A DNA stretch of 64,000 nucleotides. It comes from a virus. Where the stretch lies: positions 1 to 64,000 of IMG/VR virus record IMGVR_UViG_3300025759_000088, one strand, 5' to 3'. The position numbers were made by a program, and so were the translations under genes. Under the pieces are notes generated by a model. The model was given only the letters and a program-made list of their open reading frames with translations. It did not search any database and was not told the DNA's origin. Every line of letters begins with the position of its first letter. The first letter of the stretch is position 1. Positions 23,994-29,701 of this stretch are shown in pieces.

Positions 23994-24015
23994 GAATGTT
24001 TCACGTGAAACATTC
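23994..24015. promoter_or_regulatory. Perfect consensus parS site
   Basis: A 22-bp perfect palindrome whose core TGTTTCACGTGAAACA (23997-24012) is identical to the bacterial chromosomal parS consensus bound by ParB. It lies in the 5' leader of the gene at 24057, about 45 bases downstream of the promoter. No canonical ParA/ParB pair is in the window; the ParB-fold protein at 25430 lacks the usual GERRxRA box. Use of host ParB is the likely meaning. Confidence 0.85.
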
Positions 24016-24056
24016 GCTATTTGAAATCGTAAACCAAACAACCAACGGAGGTCAGT

Positions 24057-24365
24057 ATGTCTGACGCCAAACCGTCTTTCCTTGCCATCATCTTTATTGG
24101 GTGCGGAAGCTCTTGGGCCTACGGCTCATCGGCTGACGAAGCCGCCACCAGTGCAGCGAGCATTCTTGTTCGTGACTGGAGCAGCTTGTACACCTTTAAA
24201 GAAGAGGTGCCGGTCAACATCTTCGATGTCGAAGATTACGACGGGTTCCACGCCACCCATCAGGGTGTGTTCGGAACCAAGGATGATATCCCCGACGACG
24301 AAGGGGTAGCGTTGGAGTGCCTTGAAACGAGGCACGTGCCGACGCCCCCGCAGCCGCGGAGATAA
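24057..24365 (+). CDS. Small early hypothetical protein, 102 aa
   Basis: Starts MSDAKPSFLAIIFIGCGSSWAYG, a pattern seen in short conserved phage proteins of unknown role; the rest is acidic. The ribosome site ACGGAGG lies eight bases upstream. First gene of the rightward early unit, directly downstream of parS. Confidence 0.5.
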   Translation: MSDAKPSFLAIIFIGCGSSWAYGSSADEAATSAASILVRDWSSLYTFKEEVPVNIFDVEDYDGFHATHQGVFGTKDDIPDDEGVALECLETRHVPTPPQPRR

Positions 24366-24373
24366 GACCTACG

Positions 24374-24396
24374 CCCCCCTACCTACGGTAGGGGGG
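24374..24396 (+). other. Perfect intergenic hairpin
   Basis: CCCCCCTACC-TAC-GGTAGGGGGG: a 10-bp perfect stem with a three-base loop, between the stop at 24365 and the start at 24428, with no T-run after it. More likely an RNA-stability or attenuation element than a full terminator. Confidence 0.6.
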
Positions 24397-24427
24397 TAGA
24401 CCTCCCAGCCACCAAAGGAGAAAGTAA

Positions 24428-24727
24428 ATGGCTGAATTAAACGACACTGAGTTGAACGTAATGTGGGAAGCTTTAAACACTGTCTACTTCACAGACGAGA
24501 AGGGGATAGATGCCCACCGCAAGCTTTTGATGAAATACCGGCGGCAGGTTGCAAAGCAGCTTCACGGCGGTGCCATCAACGCGGCGGATGTCGAGTGTGG
24601 TACGCTTGAACATTACAACGAGCTTCGTGCCAAACGAAAGAAGGCTGTAGCCGACTCTGCTATGCAGAAGATAAAAGAACAAGCGGAGTTAGACCATCTT
24701 CAAAAGACATTGGGGAAGATAGGCTGA
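24428..24727 (+). CDS. Small helical early protein, 99 aa
   Basis: A charged, helical protein (DAHRKLLMKYRRQVAKQLHGG, then ELRAKRKKAVADSAMQKIKEQ). AAGGAG is nine bases upstream. TGATG overlap with the next gene implies translational coupling. Not recognised. Confidence 0.5.
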   Translation: MAELNDTELNVMWEALNTVYFTDEKGIDAHRKLLMKYRRQVAKQLHGGAINAADVECGTLEHYNELRAKRKKAVADSAMQKIKEQAELDHLQKTLGKIG

Positions 24728-25002
24728 TGGCGCTTGATCTTGAAATTCATCTTTCGCAGTACGATCACAACGGCGCAGATTTCATCTGCCGGATAACCGG
24801 CAGAAGATTTGAGCTTGGCAATGAACCGGGGCTCTACGGCGGCGTGGTCTTCTATGAGGACGACGTCGATAGCCCCATCATGCGCTTTGGCCGCAACTAC
24901 AAATCAAAACGTAGTACGCGGATTGCAAAGATACTTGAATGGTTTGAGGACCGTGAGGAGTTTCACGGGGGCCTTGTGGCAGTAAAGGTGAATAAAAAAT
25001 AA
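24727..25002 (+). CDS. Small early protein, 91 aa
   Basis: MALDLEIHLSQYDHNGADFICRITGRRFEL suggests a small alpha/beta fold; Lys/Arg-rich near the end (NYKSKRSTRIAKILEWF). It overlaps the stop of the preceding gene and is followed at once by a terminator. Not recognised. Confidence 0.5.
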   Translation: MALDLEIHLSQYDHNGADFICRITGRRFELGNEPGLYGGVVFYEDDVDSPIMRFGRNYKSKRSTRIAKILEWFEDREEFHGGLVAVKVNKK

Positions 25003-25005
25003 AGG

Positions 25006-25032
25006 AAGGGCGGTCAATGACCGCCCTTTTTT
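25006..25032. terminator. Bidirectional intrinsic terminator between convergent genes
   Basis: Stem AAGGGCGG/CCGCCCTT with loop TCAATGA and a following T6. It ends the rightward unit (24057-25002); in the other direction the same stem sits just past the stop of the leftward 89-aa gene. Confidence 0.85.
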
Positions 25033-25300
25033 AATGCCGTGTTCCGTGGTCTAGGGTGTTTTGTGCGATTTCTTTTGCCATGCCTATCAGTTCATCGACA
25101 TCGTTTTCATCGCGGCAGGCTTGCATTGCGTACTGCATCAGTGCGGTCATCACGCCCAGAATGACGATTGGTTCGTGTTCCGCGGCCTGTGCATCGACGT
25201 GCTTGCTTATTAAGTCGAGGGCATCGATACCCATTTCGTGACCAAGGCTGAAGTCCCCGCCGTTGGGATCCAGTTCTACTTCTTCTGCTTCATCAAACAT
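25031..25300 (-). CDS. Acidic early protein, 89 aa
   Basis: Start at the ATG at 25300 (GGAGA nine bases upstream); the frame extends to a GTG at 25315. Acidic N-terminus (MFDEAEEVELDPNGGDFSLG) then helices (EPIVILGVMTALMQYAMQAC). A single gene with its own promoter and operator. Not recognised. Confidence 0.5.
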   Translation of the reverse strand: MFDEAEEVELDPNGGDFSLGHEMGIDALDLISKHVDAQAAEHEPIVILGVMTALMQYAMQACRDENDVDELIGMAKEIAQNTLDHGTRH

Positions 25301-25326
25301 GTTGGCAGTCTCCACTGTTCCAAACC

Positions 25327-25356
25327 GTTATATGGGATTATTCTTAGAATCGTCAA
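25327..25356 (-). promoter_or_regulatory. Early leftward promoter with operator site 5
   Basis: -35 TTGACG (25351-25356), 18-bp spacer and -10 TATAAC (25327-25332). The dyad TCTAAGA-ATAA-TCCCATA (25331-25348) fills the spacer. It drives the 89-aa gene. Confidence 0.6.
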
Positions 25357-25365
25357 GGAAAAAGG

Positions 25366-25394
25366 TTGACGGCGTATGGGATGGCTCCTATCTT
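25366..25394 (+). promoter_or_regulatory. Early rightward promoter with operator site 6
   Basis: -35 TTGACG (25366-25371), 17-bp spacer and -10 TATCTT (25389-25394). The operator TATGGGA-TGGC-TCCTATC (25375-25392) overlaps spacer and -10. Divergent from the promoter at 25327-25356; the two -35 boxes are ten bases apart. Confidence 0.6.
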
Positions 25395-25429
25395 TAAAAG
25401 GTCAACAACGACAAACAAAAGAGAGAAAA

Positions 25430-26308
25430 ATGCAGATCATCAAAACACAGTCTGAAAAAGAGACAGAAATCAAGAACTTGGAGAAGTTTCTCCGCAAGTC
25501 CCCGACGAACAGCGTGGTGATGGAGTTCACACCATCGTTAGCAGAGTACATTTTGTCTAAGCTTAATATCGGCAATCGTCCTCAGAAGCCGCAGCGTATT
25601 GTAGATTACGCTAAAGACATGGCTTCGCACAACTGGTCATTGACCGGCGAGACAATCTGCTTCGGCGACAACGGGCGTCTTTTAGATGGTCAGAACCGGT
25701 TAGCTGCTTGCATCCGGGCTCAGACATCATTTAAGACACATGTCATTTTTGGCATTGATCCTGCAACGTTCCATCACATGGACACAGGAAAAAATCGTGG
25801 CGGGGACGATATTCTCGCAATCATGGGTGTACCAAACTCCGGTAAGGTAGCTGGTGCATTGAAGATGATACGGGCTTGGAAGCGCGGTGTAACGAACACG
25901 CAGGGCACTGTATCGAACCAGATCATTAAGGACATGTACCTTAATGAGATTGACGAAGAGCTTATGCAGCGGGCGATCAAGTCAGCTAAGAACGTTTACA
26001 ACGTAATCAGCTACCCGATTGGTCAGACAGCTTCGCTGTACTATCTTGCCAGCTTGAACGGCGACGAAGAGCTTGTAGATAAGTTTTTTGCGGAGCTTCG
26101 CGTCGGCGGTTCGGGGACAAGCAAGTATCAGCCGTCCCGGCATCTTGTCGAAACATTGACGCGTATGAAGATGAACCGTGAACGGCGGATCACGTCACAT
26201 GACTATAGTGTGATGCTCACGCGGTCTTGGTACAATTTCAAGCACAAGAAGCGGAGCAAGAAGGCCGACATGGAAGTGTACCTTGACGACAAGCTGATGG
26301 AAATCTAG
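25430..26308 (+). CDS. ParB/sulfiredoxin-like fold protein, 292 aa
   Basis: I choose the ATG at 25430, with GAGAG just upstream, over 25376, which lies inside the promoter. The N-terminal half resembles ParB/Srx-type domains: PQRIVDYAKDMASHNW, then GRLLDGQNRLAACIRA (about residues 75-92), where ParB has GERRxRA. A basic C-terminus (RSWYNFKHKKRSKKADM) suggests DNA binding. Its role is unknown; the Asp-Gly-Gln-Asn-Arg motif is usual for a phage subfamily annotated as ParB-like. The nearby parS makes a functional link tempting but unproved. Confidence 0.5.
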   Translation: MQIIKTQSEKETEIKNLEKFLRKSPTNSVVMEFTPSLAEYILSKLNIGNRPQKPQRIVDYAKDMASHNWSLTGETICFGDNGRLLDGQNRLAACIRAQTSFKTHVIFGIDPATFHHMDTGKNRGGDDILAIMGVPNSGKVAGALKMIRAWKRGVTNTQGTVSNQIIKDMYLNEIDEELMQRAIKSAKNVYNVISYPIGQTASLYYLASLNGDEELVDKFFAELRVGGSGTSKYQPSRHLVETLTRMKMNRERRITSHDYSVMLTRSWYNFKHKKRSKKADMEVYLDDKLMEI

Positions 26309-26481
26309 TGCGCCATCGTGATGACATGACGCTTGAAGAGTTTAAAAAAGCTCTTCAAGCTATTCGTCAAAAGGCTCTTTACATACCGATACTAGAACAC
26401 AGTAGACGAGGGCCTGAGACGCGTTCTTTAAAAAACACAACTCAGGCCGCTCGCGGTAGATTTTTTAGGAGGGAAGGATGA
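26308..26481 (+). CDS. Small basic protein, 57 aa (GTG start)
   Basis: A GTG overlapping the preceding TAG opens a frame VRHRDDMTLEEFKKALQAIR with a basic C-terminal half (AARGRFFRREG). It fills the space before the Zn-ribbon gene, with an ATGA overlap at its stop. Coupling at both ends supports it. Confidence 0.45.
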   Translation: MRHRDDMTLEEFKKALQAIRQKALYIPILEHSRRGPETRSLKNTTQAARGRFFRREG

Positions 26482-26648
26482 AGAGAGTTATGTTCTACTC
26501 AAAGTGTGTTGAGTGCGGCGACAAAGCCGACACAGCATATGGCAAGCTTTTCTACTGTGCCGCCTGTTGGTTGAAGTTTTTCTCTTCTGGAAGGGTATCG
26601 ACAGGCTTGTCTTGCATCAAACTGGACGCGCAAACCCCCAGATTATAA
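26478..26648 (+). CDS. Zn-ribbon-like micro-protein, 56 aa
   Basis: MKRVMFYSKCVECGDKADTA has a Cys-x2-Cys knuckle, matched by CAAC 14 residues later (Cys10, 13, 27, 30). A strong AGGAGGGA site lies just upstream. The last third overlaps the convergent TSCPD-like gene by 97 bases. It probably binds zinc; target unknown. Confidence 0.55.
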   Translation: MKRVMFYSKCVECGDKADTAYGKLFYCAACWLKFFSSGRVSTGLSCIKLDAQTPRL

Positions 26649-26803
26649 AGAGCTTCCTGCATAGGATTGTCTGAAGCTTTCCCGCGGCCTGTGAGAAACA
26701 CCTCGCAGGCCGTTCCTGTTTGTGGATGATAGCTGACGGTTACAGTGAGGCCCATGCCTACATCTTCTGTGACGCATGGTCGGCGGTTAGGTAAGGCTGT
26801 CAT
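26552..26803 (-). CDS. TSCPD-like domain protein, 83 aa
   Basis: A small protein similar to the stand-alone TSCPD-type proteins of phages and Rhodobacterales: MTALPNRRPCVTEDVGMGLTV, then TGTACEVFLTGRGKASDNPMQEALYNLG. The TSCPD domain otherwise occurs at the end of some ribonucleotide reductases; the stand-alone form has no known role. Leader AACAACGGGAGA shared with other early genes. Confidence 0.5.
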   Translation of the reverse strand: MTALPNRRPCVTEDVGMGLTVTVSYHPQTGTACEVFLTGRGKASDNPMQEALYNLGVCASSLMQDKPVDTLPEEKNFNQQAAQ

Positions 26804-26854
26804 GGTTTTCTCCCGTTGTTAAACAATAACGATATGTAGAAAAAACCAGAAGTT

Positions 26855-27022
26855 CTAGCCTTGACCTTTCTTTTTTATTTGGTAGCCCTCTGTGCGGCAG
26901 AACACGTCGAACATAACGCGCAACTGACCGGAGATGCTTCTGTTCTCCATCTGTGCGATTTGTTTAATCCCGCGGTAAATATCCATCGGGACTACGATTG
27001 ATTTCCACTTCTCGACATCCAT
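26855..27022 (-). CDS. Ribbon-helix-helix-type regulator candidate, 55 aa
   Basis: MDVEKWKSIVVPMDIYRGIK, then QIAQMENRSISGQLRVMFDVF, has the Arc/CopG layout: a short strand (KSIVVPMD), helix A (IYRGIKQIAQMEN) and helix B beginning with Ser-Ile-Ser. A basic tail follows. RHH dimers bind short inverted or direct repeats, so this is a candidate for the early TATGGGA operators or its own promoter. GAGGG lies about 10 bases upstream. Confidence 0.6.
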   Translation of the reverse strand: MDVEKWKSIVVPMDIYRGIKQIAQMENRSISGQLRVMFDVFCRTEGYQIKKKGQG

Positions 27023-27056
27023 AACACCCTCTACTGGTACAGTTATACTCTGAGAG

Positions 27057-27085
27057 AATATAAGACTTTATGTTAATGATTGCAA
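27057..27085 (-). promoter_or_regulatory. Promoter of the RHH gene
   Basis: Leftward -35 TTGCAA (27080-27085), 17-bp spacer and -10 TATATT (27057-27062). An imperfect dyad (TTATATTCTC...GAGTATAA) spans the -10 and start site, a good place for autoregulation. Confidence 0.55.
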
Positions 27086-27110
27086 CAAAAAACCCCGCCG
27101 AAGCGGGGTT
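27086..27110 (-). terminator. Intrinsic terminator at the end of the sRNA
   Basis: Stem AACCCCGC-CGAA-GCGGGGTT (27091-27110) followed leftward by T6. It insulates the RHH promoter immediately downstream. Confidence 0.9.
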
Positions 27111-27205
27111 TGCTTAAATGTCCCAGTCTGCTTTTTAAGGAGGATAAATCCTCTGACAAGGGAGTTCTAAGTTTTTAGAAAAACACTGGTGTGTCTCTCT
27201 CGACA
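27087..27205 (-). ncRNA. Candidate structured small RNA, about 115 nt
   Basis: This has its own promoter (27209-27239) and ends at a strong terminator (27086-27110). No start codon gives more than a few residues. The RNA can form four hairpins in a row: ACAC/GTGT (27183-27192), TTCTAA/TTAGAA (27165-27180), GAGGAT/ATCCTC (27140-27153) and the terminator. The third is followed by a TCCTCCTT stretch complementary to Shine-Dalgarno sites. Function is inferred. Confidence 0.45.
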
Positions 27206-27208
27206 ATC

Positions 27209-27239
27209 AATATATGAAGGACGAAGGCATTACTGTCAA
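27209..27239 (-). promoter_or_regulatory. Promoter of the candidate sRNA
   Basis: Leftward consensus -35 TTGACA (27234-27239). The -10 is TATATT at 27209-27214 (spacer 19) or CATATA at 27211-27216 (spacer 17). It lies immediately after the polymerase terminator, so it starts a new transcript. Confidence 0.5.
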
Positions 27240-27240
27240 C

Positions 27241-27266
27241 AAAAAAGGCCCCGCCGGAGCGGGGCC
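27241..27266 (-). terminator. Intrinsic terminator of the replication operon
   Basis: Stem GGCCCCGC-CGGA-GCGGGGCC (27247-27266) followed leftward by T6, about 30 bases past the DNA polymerase stop. Confidence 0.92.
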
Positions 27267-27294
27267 AGTCTCTAAGGGAGGAATACCATGAAAA

Positions 27295-29199
27295 CTACAT
27301 CGAATCGCCCCAACTGGAGCCCATTTCGATATCGGTCTGCATCGGCACTTTTAAATCTATTGCATCACACATGATTCCTGCAAGTGTTTTTGCTTCTGCC
27401 TCGTCGGCGACACTGAAGGCTAGCTCGTCATGTACCTGCAGCAGGGGCAGCACACCAGCTTTGTAGATGTCTACCATTGCCTTCTTCGTCATGTCGGCGG
27501 CGGACGCCTGTATGAGCCTGTTAAGGGCTTTGTATGCATATGCCCGCTGCAGGCTGACATTGGGCCCGTAATAAGCTTTGGCTTCCTCGTAGGGCATTGC
27601 CTTGTGCATGCCGAAGCTCTGCGGCTCAAAGTCAGGAAACCGGCACTTACGCCCCAGCAGGGAGCGGATAGAGCCTTCTTTGTTTCCGTTCTGCACACGC
27701 TCCTGCACCGCCCGCATCAGACGCTTCACAAAGGGGACGCGGCTATCATACTGCGTCATTAGTTCCTTTGCTTCCTCCTTCGACAGGTCAAGCTGATCGG
27801 CAAGCTTTCCTACGCCCATGCCGTACATCATGCCAAGGTTGATCGTCTTTGCCTGTTTGCGCGGGATATCGGCGATACCAGCCACCATGTCATGGAAATC
27901 CATGTCGGGGTTGTTAGTGTAGCCGTCCACAAACTCATCCACCCGCGGCATTTCTTTGCCGGTGGCTTCCTGAAAAGCCGCTGCAAAGTGAACCAAGATC
28001 CGTGGTTCCTGTTGCGAATAGTCTATAGAAGCCCACTTCTGGCCTTCTTCTGGTTTGAACACGGATCGTATCAACGGGCCAAGGTCCGGGTGCCGTGCAG
28101 GAATTTGCTGCAAGTTGGGGTTTGACATGGATATGCGCCCGGACACTGTACCGCCGTCATCTGACCTGATTTGGTTGATGTGGCCGTGGACACGCCCATC
28201 CTTGCCGACGTGCTTTAAAAGCCCATCCATGAAGGTGTTCTTGCTTTTGTTAAACTCACGCGCCTGCAGGATTGCTTTGGGCAGATCGTGCGTGTGCGTG
28301 GTCAGGAAAGCTTTGGTAAAGGATGGCGCATTCTTTTCAGTCTTGGGGTAGCTGATGTCGAGCTTGTCGAAGGCTTTGGCTATTGACTGCGCTGCCCATA
28401 TTTCTACATCGAAGCCGACCAGAGACTTTATCTGTTTCACGGCGGCTTTCTCTTGCTGCAGCATAAACTGGCTGGCGCGTTCCATTGCGTCAGTGTCCAC
28501 CCGGATACCGCGCAGAGTCATATCCACAAGACATGGCAGCAAGTCTCGCTCCAGCGCATGGACGGTGGTGAGCCCCTGCTTGCCTATCTCAACTTTAAAA
28601 TATGTCCAAAGTTCCAACGTAAGCTCCGCGTCGGCGGTAGCATACTCTCCCACAAACATGGCGGGCATCTTCCACATTTCGGACTTGGGGTCCAAGCCAA
28701 AATCCTTTGCCGCTTGCACCAGACCCTTTTCGGACTTGGTCTTGTTCAGGTGGTCGTAACAAACAGAGTTAAGGCTATAACTAAATCTATTTTCATCTAG
28801 CAGCGCAGCGACGACCATCGTGTCGATGATATGGCCGTTCACTTCAAAGCCGCTCGCTTTGAGCCATCCAAGATCATACTGTGCGTTATGCATTACTTTG
28901 TCGGCGGGGCAGGCAAGCACCTTCTTCATCCAGTTGTTGACGATGCGCTTGTCGAGGTTGCCGCCGCCAAGGTGGGCGATTGGTAAGTAACCGCTCCACC
29001 CGTCACAGGCGACAGCGTAACCTATAACTTCCCCGTCATTGCGGGGCCAACCGGGGCCCAACGTCTTCAGGTTCGGGTCACGAGTTTCCAAGTCGATAGC
29101 AATTTCTTTTCTATCGGTAATGTCGGGCAACTCTGACGGCGGTGTCCAATCTGTCTTTTGATTAAACATCACCAGTTGCAGTCCATCATTCCTCTTCAT
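27295..29199 (-). CDS. Family A DNA polymerase with 3'-5' exonuclease
   Basis: A 634-aa replicative polymerase. Exonuclease motifs: I (IAIDLETRD, D36/E38), II (NAQYDL, D109) and III (YATAD, D190). Polymerase motif A is DYSQQEPR (D393), motif B RKQAKTINLGMMYG (R447, K451, Y459) and motif C VHDE (H590, D591). There is no 5'-3' exonuclease domain, as in T7 gp5. All key residues are present. It is the last gene of the leftward replication operon, overlapping the preceding small gene. Confidence 0.93.
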   Translation of the reverse strand: MKRNDGLQLVMFNQKTDWTPPSELPDITDRKEIAIDLETRDPNLKTLGPGWPRNDGEVIGYAVACDGWSGYLPIAHLGGGNLDKRIVNNWMKKVLACPADKVMHNAQYDLGWLKASGFEVNGHIIDTMVVAALLDENRFSYSLNSVCYDHLNKTKSEKGLVQAAKDFGLDPKSEMWKMPAMFVGEYATADAELTLELWTYFKVEIGKQGLTTVHALERDLLPCLVDMTLRGIRVDTDAMERASQFMLQQEKAAVKQIKSLVGFDVEIWAAQSIAKAFDKLDISYPKTEKNAPSFTKAFLTTHTHDLPKAILQAREFNKSKNTFMDGLLKHVGKDGRVHGHINQIRSDDGGTVSGRISMSNPNLQQIPARHPDLGPLIRSVFKPEEGQKWASIDYSQQEPRILVHFAAAFQEATGKEMPRVDEFVDGYTNNPDMDFHDMVAGIADIPRKQAKTINLGMMYGMGVGKLADQLDLSKEEAKELMTQYDSRVPFVKRLMRAVQERVQNGNKEGSIRSLLGRKCRFPDFEPQSFGMHKAMPYEEAKAYYGPNVSLQRAYAYKALNRLIQASAADMTKKAMVDIYKAGVLPLLQVHDELAFSVADEAEAKTLAGIMCDAIDLKVPMQTDIEMGSSWGDSM

Positions 29200-29377
29200 C
29201 CGGCAAACGCCTTTCTTCAGCGAGAAGATTTAAAAGATGCCTTGCCAATTCTTGCGCCTGTTCTGGCGATATGGCGTACACGTTGTAGTCATCCCCTTTC
29301 CCGCTGTCCTTTGTCAGGACAGCGAGATTCAGGGCACCCTTCTTTTGAAGGCTGCAATATACGATGTGCTTCTTCAT
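29186..29377 (-). CDS. Small replication-operon protein, 63 aa
   Basis: A compact protein (MKKHIVYCSLQKKGALNLAV; ISPEQAQELARHLLNLLAEE) with ATGA overlap to the AT-hook gene and 14-base overlap with the polymerase gene. The pattern of short beta strands then a helix resembles small phage regulators. Function unknown. Confidence 0.5.
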   Translation of the reverse strand: MKKHIVYCSLQKKGALNLAVLTKDSGKGDDYNVYAISPEQAQELARHLLNLLAEERRLPDEEE

Positions 29378-29670
29378 TTCTTCGCCTTTGTGGGGCGTCC
29401 CCTTTTCTTCGGGGCAGCTTTTTTCTTTGAAGCGGCCTTTTTAGCTGGGGCCTTACCGCCTACCCAAGCCTCATTGACGGCGGGTGTTTTGGTGTTGTCC
29501 GCCACCAGACGACCTTTGTCATCTCTGGCTCTTTCTGGCTTTTCGCCCGCAACCAATTTACCTTTTTCGTCGTAATGCATCGTAAAGCTGCGGGGGTTTA
29601 GTTTAGGCTTTTCACTCTCCGGCGGTGCCACAAAGGTGGGGAAGAACAGTTTCAAGAATTTTTTAAACAT
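29374..29670 (-). CDS. Basic protein with AT-hook-like C-terminus, 98 aa
   Basis: The start at 29670 has AGGAG nine bases upstream; longer frames run into the helicase gene. The N-terminus is hydrophobic (MFKKFLKLFFPTFVAP), the middle has two repeats of a Gly-Lys-Leu-Val-Ala motif (DEKGKLVAG, DDKGRLVAD) and the C-terminus is Lys/Ala-rich, ending with KKRGRPTK. Histone H1-like composition; probably binds DNA. Confidence 0.5.
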   Translation of the reverse strand: MFKKFLKLFFPTFVAPPESEKPKLNPRSFTMHYDEKGKLVAGEKPERARDDKGRLVADNTKTPAVNEAWVGGKAPAKKAASKKKAAPKKRGRPTKAKK

Positions 29671-29701
29671 GCTTTCACTCCTCATGTTTCTGGTTTTTCG
29701 C

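Noticed and set aside
25376-25430. Upstream start of the ParB-like gene
   Set aside because: It would begin inside the promoter -10/operator region; the ATG at 25430 has its own ribosome site.
27289-27375. Rightward 28-codon frame with a good GGGAGG site, antisense to the polymerase end
   Set aside because: No protein-like pattern, and it lies on the terminator side of the operon; likely chance.
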